From assembly GCF_900177515.1 (NCBI RefSeq), contig NZ_FXAK01000002.1:662001-726000 (forward strand): DNA of 64,000 nucleotides. Reading direction: 5' to 3'. Shown here piece after piece: positions 26,023-33,881 of this stretch (positions within the stretch are counted from its first letter, which is position 1; every line of letters begins with the position of its first letter). Origin of the DNA: Azospirillum oryzae. Its GTDB lineage: Bacteria; Pseudomonadota; Alphaproteobacteria; Azospirillales; Azospirillaceae. The translations under genes were made by a program, and so were the position numbers. The notes below the pieces were generated by a model. That model was given only the letters and a program-made list of their open reading frames with translations, searched no databases and was not told where the DNA came from.

Positions 26023-26256
26023 ATGACGACCGATGTTGCTGCGCAGAAATCCACCCTTCGCGTGGTTGCCGATCGCGGCTCGTGCTGCGGCTATGGGGTG
26101 TGCGCGGAGATCTGCCCGGAGGTCTACAAGTTGGACGAGGCCGGCCTGATCGTTCTCGACAGCGATCTGGTGCCGCCCGGACTGGAGGAGAAGGCGAGGG
26201 AAGGGGCTGAATCCTGCCCGCAGGCCGCGCTGCGTCTCGAACTGATCGAGGTTTGA
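26023..26256 (+). CDS. P450-type [3Fe-4S] ferredoxin
   Basis: This 77-residue acidic ferredoxin has cysteines C21, C27, C31 and C66. Numbered from C21 the motif is C-x2-Y-x2-C-x3-C-P ... C-P, with tyrosine at the place of the second cysteine of a [4Fe-4S] site. That CxxXxxC pattern marks ferredoxins that serve bacterial P450s. It starts at an ATG 7 bases after AAGGAGAG; an in-frame TTG at 26017 is less likely. It follows the P450 by 146 bases and probably also supplies other oxygenases here, since no Rieske-type ferredoxin is present. Confidence 0.88.
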   Translation: MTTDVAAQKSTLRVVADRGSCCGYGVCAEICPEVYKLDEAGLIVLDSDLVPPGLEEKAREGAESCPQAALRLELIEV

Positions 26257-26396
26257 CAGCACCGCCGCTTCTGACCGGGGACGCAAAGGCCGGGGCTGCA
26301 AGCGTCCCGTCCTTTGTTGCCCTTCCTTCGTTGGATGCCCCATTCCCGACCGAACGCAACCGAGGGCTGTTTCCAAGCCCCGGAAGGAGCCGTTCC

Positions 26397-27755
26397 ATGG
26401 CCGCCACATCCCGTGCCGAACGCTGGAAACTGGCCTGTCTGGCAAGCCTCAGCCTGCCGCTGGCGATGCTCGGATTGCCGCTGGTCGTGACCCTGCCGGA
26501 ATACTACAGCAACGCCTTGGGCCTCGACCTTGCCGGCGTCGGCATGATCGTCATGGCGGGCCGCATCTTCGACATCATCCTGGATCCGTTTCTCGGTGGC
26601 TTGATGGACCGCACGCGCTCGCGCTGGGGCCGGTTCAAGCCTTGGCTGTTCGTCGGCGCTCCCCTGTTGATTCTGTCCACGGCGATGCTGTTCTTCGCCC
26701 GGCCCGGGGTCGGGCTTCTCTATCTGGGCGTCTGGCTGTTCCTCGTGTATGTCGGCTGGTCGATCCTGTCCCTCGTGCAACTCGCCATGGCCGCCGGCCT
26801 GGGCAGCGGAGTCGCGGATCGTGCCCGGGTTTACGGGTCCTTGCAGGCCGCCTTCTTTCTCGGCATCACCCTGGTGCTGACGCTGCCGCTGTTCCTTGGC
26901 AAGAACCACGCGAACGACGCGGCGGCCACGGTGACGTCGATGGGCTGGCTGATCATCGGCGTCACCATCCCGGCAAGCGTCCTGGTCGCGACGCTGCTTC
27001 CCAACGGCTTGCCGCGGTCCGCGCCGCATTCCGGCATCCAGGCCATCGGGGCGGTGATCGGACGGAAGTCGGTCTTCCGGCTGGTCGCCGCCGACCTGCT
27101 GTTCGGGCTGGGCTTCGGGTTGGCATCGACGCTGATGATCTTCTATTTCACCGGCGTGAAGCACATCGACCGCAGCGCCATCGGCCTTTTGTTGATCGGT
27201 CAGATGCTGACGGGCATCGCGGCGACGCCGCTGATCACCCGGCTGGCGCGCGCGGTGGGCAAACGGGTGGCGCTGTCCTTGTGCGGCGTGGTCGCGGCGG
27301 CGGTCTGTCCGTTCCTGCTGCTGCTGCCGGAAGGCGACGTGACGGTCGCGGCGCTGGCGATGGCGGCCTGGGGCGTCCCCTATGGCGGGGTGGTGCTGCT
27401 GCCGCGCGCCATGATGGCCGATGCGGCGGACGAGGTCCGCCTGAGCACGAACGCCGACCACACCGGCATGCTGTTCGCGCTGCTCATCAGCAGTTGGAAG
27501 ATGGGGGCGGCGCTGTCGGTCGGGCTGTCCTTCGTGGCCCTGGACCTGATCGGCTTCAGACCGGCGCTGGGGACGGGGAATACTGCGGAGGCCCTGCTGG
27601 GGTTAAAGGGGCTGTTCGCCGGCCTTCCGGCCTTCCTGTTCCTCGCCGGAACGCTCTTCGCCTGGGCCAATCCGCTGACCGAAGCCGCCTATCTCGAAAT
27701 CCGCGGCCTGCTGGAAGCGCGCGAGCGTGCCGAACGGACCGCCGCGTCGGCGTGA
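26397..27755 (+). CDS. GPH/MelB-type sugar-cation symporter family transporter (MFS)
   Basis: This 452-residue protein has about twelve hydrophobic segments. It carries the GPH-family signature DIILDPFLGGLMDRTRSRWG followed by KPWLFVGAP, between helices 2 and 3. GPH symporters move glycosides or other organic molecules with Na+ or H+. In this context it may import the growth substrate or a conjugate of it. The ATG at 26397 follows GGAAGGAG; an in-frame TTG overlapping the ferredoxin stop would add a hydrophilic leader not typical of the family. Confidence 0.82.
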   Translation: MAATSRAERWKLACLASLSLPLAMLGLPLVVTLPEYYSNALGLDLAGVGMIVMAGRIFDIILDPFLGGLMDRTRSRWGRFKPWLFVGAPLLILSTAMLFFARPGVGLLYLGVWLFLVYVGWSILSLVQLAMAAGLGSGVADRARVYGSLQAAFFLGITLVLTLPLFLGKNHANDAAATVTSMGWLIIGVTIPASVLVATLLPNGLPRSAPHSGIQAIGAVIGRKSVFRLVAADLLFGLGFGLASTLMIFYFTGVKHIDRSAIGLLLIGQMLTGIAATPLITRLARAVGKRVALSLCGVVAAAVCPFLLLLPEGDVTVAALAMAAWGVPYGGVVLLPRAMMADAADEVRLSTNADHTGMLFALLISSWKMGAALSVGLSFVALDLIGFRPALGTGNTAEALLGLKGLFAGLPAFLFLAGTLFAWANPLTEAAYLEIRGLLEARERAERTAASA

Positions 27756-27813
27756 GGCACGGCGCACCGGGGCGCCGCTTGAGAAAAACACTCCGATCAA
27801 GGGAGCTGAAAAC

Positions 27814-28728
27814 ATGGACATCATCGGTATCGGCTATGTCGGGCTTGAATCGCCGAACATCGACGCTTGGCGCGACTACGGGCCGAACGTGCTGGGGTTG
27901 GGCGTCCGCCCGGCCCGCGACGAGGATTCGCAGTCGCTTTATCTGCGGATGGACGACCGCTGCCACCGGATCGCCATCCACCCCGGTCCCATCGATCGCC
28001 TGACCTATATCGGCTGGGAAGCGCAGGGGCGCCTGGCCTTCAACGCGGCAGTCGACAAGCTTCAGGCAGAGGGCGTGGAGTTCAGCCGCGGCGACGACGC
28101 GCTGTGCAAGCTGCGGGGCGTCCGCGAGCTGGTGCGCTTCATGGATCCGGTCGGTTTCCAGCACGAGCTGTTCTACGCGCAGAAATGGGACCCCCATTCC
28201 TTCGTGCCGGGCATCCACGGCCGGCGCTTCATCGCAGACGAGCGCGGCCTCGGCCATGTCGTTCTGATCACACCGGAATACACAGCCGAACTGGAGGATT
28301 TCCTGATCCGGATCATGGGATTCCATTGGTACGGGTCGGGCGCCGGCAAGGGCAGGACTGGGTTCTTCCGCTCGAAACTGAACAGCAAGACCAGCCACGA
28401 CATCGCCTATGGGTTGCGGCCGGGCTACAGGGGCCTGCAGCACATCGGCATGTTCATGGCGACGCTGCGGGACGTCGGCCAGACGTATGACATCGTGCGC
28501 AAGCGGAACCTTCCGATGCAGATGACGCTGGGCCAGCACACCCAGGATCCCCACGTGTCTTTCTATCACTTCACGCCGTCGGGCTTCGCCGTCGAATGCA
28601 TCGCGGAGTTCGAGCCGTGGCCCGGCGACCCGTTCGAGCTGAACTGCGACCGGTTGAGCCTGTGGGGGCACGAGATGGTCGGCCCTATCCTCGGTCCCAG
28701 CGTCCGCCCGGTCGAGGATTTCGTCTGA
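27814..28728 (+). CDS. Two-domain type I extradiol dioxygenase (VOC), copy 2
   Basis: This 304-residue protein aligns end to end with copy 1 and keeps the iron triad H148, H210 and E261, with H195 and Y251 also conserved. Differences concentrate in the N-terminal domain (residues 31-40 and 82-98), where VRPARDED replaces VGVAPEGD. That domain can shape the substrate entrance, so a different catechol preference is possible. Here it lies upstream of the Rieske alpha subunit, whereas copy 1 is downstream of its amidohydrolase. The ATG follows AAGGGAG by 8 bases. Confidence 0.88.
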   Translation: MDIIGIGYVGLESPNIDAWRDYGPNVLGLGVRPARDEDSQSLYLRMDDRCHRIAIHPGPIDRLTYIGWEAQGRLAFNAAVDKLQAEGVEFSRGDDALCKLRGVRELVRFMDPVGFQHELFYAQKWDPHSFVPGIHGRRFIADERGLGHVVLITPEYTAELEDFLIRIMGFHWYGSGAGKGRTGFFRSKLNSKTSHDIAYGLRPGYRGLQHIGMFMATLRDVGQTYDIVRKRNLPMQMTLGQHTQDPHVSFYHFTPSGFAVECIAEFEPWPGDPFELNCDRLSLWGHEMVGPILGPSVRPVEDFV

Positions 28729-28773
28729 GTCGGGACGCGGGCCAATACCAGGAATTGCTGGTGCTTTCAGCAG

Positions 28774-28817
28774 TTGTGAGCTTGCATATTTTGAACATTT
28801 ATGGCATTTATGCCTAG
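28774..28817 (+). promoter_or_regulatory. Rieske operon 2 promoter with degenerate 7-13-7 operator
   Basis: TTGTGA (28774-28779), an 18-base spacer and TTTATG (28798-28803) form a weak promoter. The last seven spacer bases are TTGAACA (28791-28797), exactly as in the Rieske operon 1 promoter. The matching right arm would fall at 28811-28817, which reads TGCCTAG, close to the TGTCTAA arm at the P450. This is probably a weaker third site of the same regulator. Confidence 0.4.
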
Positions 28818-28875
28818 CAATAGACGGGGCGCACAGCGTGGTGCGCGAATGCCAACCGGTTGGAGGAGCGCGAAA

Positions 28876-30261
28876 GTGACAGACGTGATGACGCGAACGA
28901 AGGATCGTCTTGCCGATGGAACGCGGATCGACGAACTGATCGACGTGGAAAGGCGGGAGGTCCAGATCCGAACGCTGTCCGATCACGAGCTTTACGACCT
29001 GGAAATGGAGCGCATCTTCGGCAAGGCTTGGCTGCTGCTGGGCCATGAGACCGAAATTCCCAATCCCAACGACTTCGTGCTGCGGTCGATGGGCGAGGAT
29101 CAGGTCATCGTCGCCCGTGCCCGCGACGGTGAGATCCATGTCTCGCTGAACGTCTGTCCGCACCGCGGCATGCGGGTCTGCCGTTCCGATTCCGGCAACC
29201 TGCCGGTCCACCGCTGCGTCTATCACGGCTGGGCCTTCCGCCCGGACGGTGCGTTCATCGGCTCGCCGGTGGAACGCGAGAAGATGCACGGCGAGATCCG
29301 GACCAAGGCCGAACTGTCGTTGAAGAAGGCGCGGGTGACGGTCTATGGCGGTCTGATCTTCGCGACCTGGGACCAGGACGGCCCGTCGTTCGAGGAGTTC
29401 CTCGGCGACATGAAGTGGTATTACGACATGCTGTTCTGCCGCACCGACAGGGGGTTGGAGGTGCTGGGGCCGCCGCAGCGCTTCGTCCTCGACGCGAACT
29501 GGAAGGCGGCCTCGGAACAATCGGCGTCGGACGGCTTCCACACGCTGACCCTGCACCAGTGGCTGGGCGAGATCGCCGGCTTCGGTAATGGCGACCTGAC
29601 CACCTCGATGTATGGGGTGGAGGTGACGTCGCGGCTCGGTCACTCGCTGCGCTGCACGCATCTGGCCAAGAAGTTCGAGCAGGTCGCCGGCGCCCGCGCG
29701 TCGGAGCTGACGGTCGAGGAGCGTCTGGCGATGTTCCCGCCGCCTGGCATCAGCAAGGAGATGGTTCCGGAGCTGATGCGCAATCTGAAGCCCGACCAGC
29801 TGAAGCTGCTGACCACCACCCCGCCGCAGGTCGGCAACCTCTTCCCCAACATGCTGATCGCCTTCGTCTATGTTCCGCAGGCGGACGGCACGGTGCTGGG
29901 GCTGATCGCGGTCCACGCCTATGTGCCGCGCGGTCCGGGCCGGATGGAGTTCGTCAACTGGCTCCTGGCCGAGAAGGACACGCCGGAGCCTCTCAAGCAG
30001 GCCATGCTGCGCGAGTCGATCCACATGTTCGGCACCTCGGGGATGATCGAGCAGGACGATTCCGACACGTGGCCGGAAATGACCCAGGTGGCGCGCGGAT
30101 CGCAGAGCCGGAAGGTCACGCTGAAATATCAGGCGATCAACACGGTCGGTCGACCGGCCGATTGGCCCGGCCCGGCGGAAGCCTATGACGGCTTCACCAA
30201 GGACGACACCCAGTGGAACTGGTGGCTGGCCTACCGCGACCACATGGTCAGCGCCGACTGA
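28876..30261 (+). CDS. Rieske ring-hydroxylating dioxygenase alpha subunit, copy 2
   Basis: This 461-residue alpha subunit has C94-P-H96 and C114-V-Y-H117 for the Rieske cluster and SDGFHTLTLHQW for the mononuclear iron. It resembles copy 1 over its whole length, roughly 70 percent identical by eye, including the C-terminal DDTQWNWWL. I chose the GTG at 28876 because GGAGGAG lies 7 bases upstream; the ATG at 28888 and longer starts fit less well. The gene heads a plus-strand series with beta and amidohydrolase. Having two oxygenases suggests two successive hydroxylations or two related substrates. Confidence 0.9.
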   Translation: MTDVMTRTKDRLADGTRIDELIDVERREVQIRTLSDHELYDLEMERIFGKAWLLLGHETEIPNPNDFVLRSMGEDQVIVARARDGEIHVSLNVCPHRGMRVCRSDSGNLPVHRCVYHGWAFRPDGAFIGSPVEREKMHGEIRTKAELSLKKARVTVYGGLIFATWDQDGPSFEEFLGDMKWYYDMLFCRTDRGLEVLGPPQRFVLDANWKAASEQSASDGFHTLTLHQWLGEIAGFGNGDLTTSMYGVEVTSRLGHSLRCTHLAKKFEQVAGARASELTVEERLAMFPPPGISKEMVPELMRNLKPDQLKLLTTTPPQVGNLFPNMLIAFVYVPQADGTVLGLIAVHAYVPRGPGRMEFVNWLLAEKDTPEPLKQAMLRESIHMFGTSGMIEQDDSDTWPEMTQVARGSQSRKVTLKYQAINTVGRPADWPGPAEAYDGFTKDDTQWNWWLAYRDHMVSAD

Positions 30262-30309
30262 CGCCGCTCGAGCCTGTCAACGGACAGGCCGCTCAAGGGA
30301 GAACCGCTT

Positions 30310-30879
30310 ATGACTGGGAACACCGCCGTCGCCACGGCGACGGCCGATGCCGGAACGGCCCGCCGCGTTCCGGTCGGCTCCGCCATCTACAACGGGATCG
30401 TCGAATTCCTGTACGACGAGGCGTGGTTGCTCGACCAGATCGATCTGGTCGCGTGGGGCAGGATGCTGGCAACCGATCTGATCTACACGGTGCCGCTGCG
30501 GCAGACGATGCCGCTGTCGCAGCAGGCGGCGACCATCGTCCGCACCACCGCGCATTACCACGACGATTACCGGTCGATCAGCACGCGCATCGCCCGCCTG
30601 ACCCGGACCAAAAGCGCCTGGGCGGAGGACCCCCCCTCGCGCACCCGCCGTCTGGTGACGAACATCCGCGTGACCGAAACCGCGCAGGCGGATGAATTTG
30701 CGGTCTCCAGCTACCTGCTGATGACCCGCAGCCGCTGCGAGAGTCCGGATTATCACCTGCTCAGCGGCGAGCGCCGCGACGTGGTGCGCAAGACTGACGA
30801 TGGTTTCAAGCTGGCGCGGCGCGAGGTGATCCTGGAACAGTCCGTGCTCGGCATGCCGAACCTCGCCGTCTTTCTCTGA
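30310..30879 (+). CDS. Rieske ring-hydroxylating dioxygenase beta subunit, copy 2
   Basis: This 189-residue NTF2-like small subunit has IYNGIVEFLYDEAWLLDQI near the start, EDPPSRTRRLVTNIRV in the middle and FKLARREVILEQSVLG at the end. It is clearly homologous to the beta subunit at 18864-19421 but is the most diverged pair of the duplicated module, roughly half identical by eye. The ATG follows AAGGGAG with good spacing, 48 bases after the alpha stop. Confidence 0.86.
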   Translation: MTGNTAVATATADAGTARRVPVGSAIYNGIVEFLYDEAWLLDQIDLVAWGRMLATDLIYTVPLRQTMPLSQQAATIVRTTAHYHDDYRSISTRIARLTRTKSAWAEDPPSRTRRLVTNIRVTETAQADEFAVSSYLLMTRSRCESPDYHLLSGERRDVVRKTDDGFKLARREVILEQSVLGMPNLAVFL

Positions 30880-31068
30880 GGCGCAAGCCGGCTTTCGAAA
30901 GCGGCTTTTGAAAGCACAGGCGGAAGCGCGTCCGGAACCGCCTCCCGCCGCACCAGCGGTGCGCTCGACCTGCCGACGGTTCGGCCGGGCTGCCCCGCCG
31001 TTACGATCCGGCGATTGTCCATATCCAGGCGAAACGCCTGCCCCATACCCTGCTTCGAGGAGCGCCCA

Positions 31069-32376
31069 ATGACTCGCGATGACATGATTCTTGTCAGCGT
31101 CGATGACCACGTGATCGAGCCGCCCAACGCCTTTGCCCGCCACATGCCGGCCCGCTTCAAGGGACGCGAGCCGAAGACGCAGCAAATCGGCGGCCGCGAC
31201 GTCTGGATGTTCGAAGGCAAGGCCTGGGGCTATATGGGCCTGAATTCGGTCGTCGGCCGGCCGAAGGAAGAATACGGCATGGAGCCGCTGAGCTACGAGC
31301 ACATGCGGCGCGGCACCTGGGACATCAAGGCGCGCGTCGAGGACATGGACGCCAACGGCGTGCTCGGCTCGATCTGTTTCCCGACCTTCCCCGGCTTCGC
31401 CGGCCAGAAGTTCCAGGCTCATCCCGACCGTGACATCGCGCTGGCCGCCATCCAGGCCTACAACGACTGGCACCTGCACGACTGGGCGAACGCCGCGCCC
31501 GGACGCTTCATCCCGCTGTGCCTGGTCCCGATGTGGGACATCCCGGCCGCCGTCGCCGAAGTCAAGCGGCTGAGCGCACAGGGCGTTCATGCCATGAGCT
31601 TTTCCGACAACCCGGCACTGCTCGGCTATCCGTCGATCCACGACGACTACTGGGATCCTCTGTGGAAGGTCTGCGCCGACAACCAGGTGGTCATCTGCTG
31701 CCACATCGGCACCGGCGCCCATGCGGAGCACGCCTCGGATCTGTCGCCGATCGACGCCTGGATCACGTCGATGCCGATCTCCATTTCCAACAGCGCCGCC
31801 GACTGGATCTGGGCGCCGATGTGGAAGAAGTATCCGGACCTGAAGATGGCCCTGTCGGAGGGCGGCATCGGCTGGATCCCCTACCTGCTCGAACGCGCCG
31901 ACTTCACCCACCGCCATCACAACGCCTGGACCGGGTCGAACTTCGAAGGGCAGATGCCGAGCGACATCTTCCGCAAACACATCATCACCTGCTTCATCGA
32001 GGACCGCTTCGGGCTCGACAACCTGAAATACATCGGCGAGGACATGGTGACGTGGGAATGCGACTATCCGCATTCCGACTGCACCTGGCCGGAATCGGCG
32101 GACATCCTGTGGAACGACGTCAAGCATCTCCCGGAGGAGACGATCCACAAGATCACGCATCTGAACACGATGCGGGAGTTCTCCTACGACCCGTTCTCCA
32201 TCCTGGGGCGCGAGAACTGCACGGTCGGTGCGCTCAAGGCCCGCGCCAAGCATGTGAACACCCTGCCGCTGCTCGGTCTCGGCGGCGCCAAGCCGGTGAC
32301 GTCGGGCAAGGGGCCGGTGACGTCGGGGGACATCCAGAAGATGTTCCAGGCCGCCGCTGCGGAGTCGGCGCTCTGA
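31069..32376 (+). CDS. ACMSD-type amidohydrolase (amidohydrolase 2 family), copy 2
   Basis: This 435-residue protein is the same length as copy 1 and about nine residues in ten are identical. Metal-site residues H14, E17, H212, E264 and D332/H335 are all present. Such proteins decarboxylate aromatic or dienoic acids or cleave C-C bonds hydrolytically. Because the flanking oxygenase genes have diverged much more, either this step is common to both branches or the pair has been homogenised by gene conversion. The ATG follows GAGGAG by 6 bases. The 189-base gap before it has no gene. Confidence 0.87.
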   Translation: MTRDDMILVSVDDHVIEPPNAFARHMPARFKGREPKTQQIGGRDVWMFEGKAWGYMGLNSVVGRPKEEYGMEPLSYEHMRRGTWDIKARVEDMDANGVLGSICFPTFPGFAGQKFQAHPDRDIALAAIQAYNDWHLHDWANAAPGRFIPLCLVPMWDIPAAVAEVKRLSAQGVHAMSFSDNPALLGYPSIHDDYWDPLWKVCADNQVVICCHIGTGAHAEHASDLSPIDAWITSMPISISNSAADWIWAPMWKKYPDLKMALSEGGIGWIPYLLERADFTHRHHNAWTGSNFEGQMPSDIFRKHIITCFIEDRFGLDNLKYIGEDMVTWECDYPHSDCTWPESADILWNDVKHLPEETIHKITHLNTMREFSYDPFSILGRENCTVGALKARAKHVNTLPLLGLGGAKPVTSGKGPVTSGDIQKMFQAAAAESAL

Positions 32377-32473
32377 TCCGATAACGCTCCGGGCTGTGCG
32401 CGGTGGCGGCTTTTCCGGGCGATCAGGAAAGCCGGCGCCGCGCGGCCGTTGGCCCGTTTCCAGGAAGCGAGAC

Positions 32474-33244
32474 GTGACGTTGCGCACCGTTCTCATCACC
32501 GGCGGGGCCCTGCGGGTCGGCCGGGAACTGTCTCTGCAACTGGCCGCCGATGGATGGCATGTGCTTGTCCACTGCCGGCGGTCCCGTGCCGAGGCCGACG
32601 CGGTCGTCCGCCTGATCGAACAGGGCGGCGGTGTCGCCGACGTGTTGTGCGCGGACCTGGAGCGGTTGGACGAGGTCGAGCGCTTGGCCGTCGATGCCGG
32701 GGAGGCGGCCACGCGGCGCGGGTCGCGCCTGACGGCGCTCATCAACAACGCGTCCCTGTTCGACTACGACACGCTGGATCGCATGACGGCCGACAGTTGG
32801 GGCCGCCACATCGACGTGAATCTGCGCGCCCCGATCTTCCTGACCCGGTGTTTCGCCGCCGCCGTGGCCGATGGCGACGACGGCTGCGTCATCAACATTC
32901 TCGACAACCGCATCGCGGCGCCGAACCCGGATTATTTTTCCTACGGCGTCGCCAAGCTCGGGCTGTCCGCCGCGACGGGAACCTTGGCGTTGGCGCTGGC
33001 GCCCAGGCTGCGGGTGTGCGGAATCGCTCCCGGCATCACGTTGGTCAGCGGCGGCCAGACCGCCGAGGAGTTCAGGATGGCGCACCGGGCCAACCCGATG
33101 CGGCGTGGCTGCACGGTGGACCAGATCGCCATGGCCGTGCGCTTCATTCTCGGCGCGCCGTCGCTGACCGGCCAGACCATCGTGATCGACGGTGGGCAAT
33201 CGCTGGCGAATCCCGGCCGGGACGTCGCGTTCCTCGCCGACTGA
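32474..33244 (+). CDS. FolM/pteridine-reductase-like SDR
   Basis: FolM (dihydromonapterin reductase) and PTR1 reduce dihydropterins to tetrahydropterins. The 256-residue protein has the pteridine-reductase cofactor motif TGGALRVGR (9-17), with arginine where most SDRs have glycine or isoleucine, and VHCRRSRAEAD. The tetrad serine is replaced by D144, followed by Y157-G-V-A-K161, the same Asp-Tyr-Lys set as PTR1. The start is taken as GTG 32474; a TTG follows at 32480. The adjacent FolB/FolX-like gene supports a pterin role. No pterin-dependent hydroxylase is visible in the window. Confidence 0.75.
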   Translation: MTLRTVLITGGALRVGRELSLQLAADGWHVLVHCRRSRAEADAVVRLIEQGGGVADVLCADLERLDEVERLAVDAGEAATRRGSRLTALINNASLFDYDTLDRMTADSWGRHIDVNLRAPIFLTRCFAAAVADGDDGCVINILDNRIAAPNPDYFSYGVAKLGLSAATGTLALALAPRLRVCGIAPGITLVSGGQTAEEFRMAHRANPMRRGCTVDQIAMAVRFILGAPSLTGQTIVIDGGQSLANPGRDVAFLAD

Positions 33245-33263
33245 CGACAAGGATGACGAGGCT

Positions 33264-33686
33264 ATGGACCAAATTCCCGGAACCCGGCGCATGGCATCGG
33301 CGGAACCCTTCGCGATCCGGCGCCATACCCTGTCCCTGGTCGATTTCGAACTGTTGGCGTCGATCGGCGTCCACCCGTTCGAGAAGCGGAACCCGCAAAG
33401 GCTTTTGATCTCGGTGAGCCTCACCCTCGATCCGGCGCATCAGGTCCGCAACGACGACATCGTCACCGCCGTCGACTACGACTTTCTGCGGACCGGCATC
33501 CGTGCGCTGATCGAGAGCCGGCATTACCATCTTCAGGAAACCCTGGTTCACGACATTCTGGTGCTGTGTTCCGGCCGCCCGGAAATCACCGGCGCGGTCG
33601 TGTCGTCGCGGAAACCCGACGTCTATCCCGACTGCGCCAGCGTCGGATACGAGGCGGCGGCGGAATACCGCAGGGCAGGGGCTTAA
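33264..33686 (+). CDS. Dihydroneopterin aldolase/epimerase family protein (FolB/FolX-like)
   Basis: FolB cleaves dihydroneopterin in folate synthesis; its paralogue FolX epimerises dihydroneopterin triphosphate on the way to tetrahydromonapterin. The 140-residue product has the family core ASIGVHPFEKRNPQR, VDYDFLRTGIRALI and HLQETLVHDIL with the conserved Glu. SSRKPDVYPDCASVGYE contributes the catalytic lysine. It starts 19 bases after the FolM-like gene on the same strand. The pairing suggests a FolX-FolM pathway to tetrahydromonapterin rather than folate, but FolB activity cannot be excluded from sequence. Confidence 0.78.
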   Translation: MDQIPGTRRMASAEPFAIRRHTLSLVDFELLASIGVHPFEKRNPQRLLISVSLTLDPAHQVRNDDIVTAVDYDFLRTGIRALIESRHYHLQETLVHDILVLCSGRPEITGAVVSSRKPDVYPDCASVGYEAAAEYRRAGA

Positions 33687-33690
33687 GAAA

Positions 33691-33758
33691 TTCTGAAATA
33701 AGAAGATAATTCCGAATACAGAAAATCTGTTGACAGACTGCTGGCATTCCAAGCATCT
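33691..33758 (+). promoter_or_regulatory. Tandem 14-bp repeat operator and promoter of the CoA-ligase operon
   Basis: TTCTGAAATAAGAA (33691-33704) and TTCCGAATACAGAA (33710-33723) are two inverted-repeat boxes whose starts are 19 bp apart. Six bases later comes TTGACA (33730-33735), a consensus -35; the -10 near 33753-33758 is weak. The position just upstream of a promoter with a poor -10 suggests an activator site. The same arrangement recurs at 38332, 48120 and 63674. Confidence 0.65.
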
Positions 33759-33881
33759 TGACGACACTGAACACCCCCCGTCCCCCATTCGTCCTACCGA
33801 GATGAGGGTGGACGTGGCGCAGCGCGCGTCTCCGCGCCCGCCTCTGGAAAGCCCCTCCATTCAAAGGACCGAAAGCCGCTC

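Noticed and set aside
27556..30243. An 895-codon minus-strand open frame across the extradiol and Rieske alpha genes
   Set aside because: It is antisense to two genes with intact metal-binding motifs and has no recognisable domain.
32423..32460. GGCTTTTCC/GGAAAGCC imperfect hairpin after the second amidohydrolase
   Set aside because: One base is unpaired and there is no T-run, so termination was not called.
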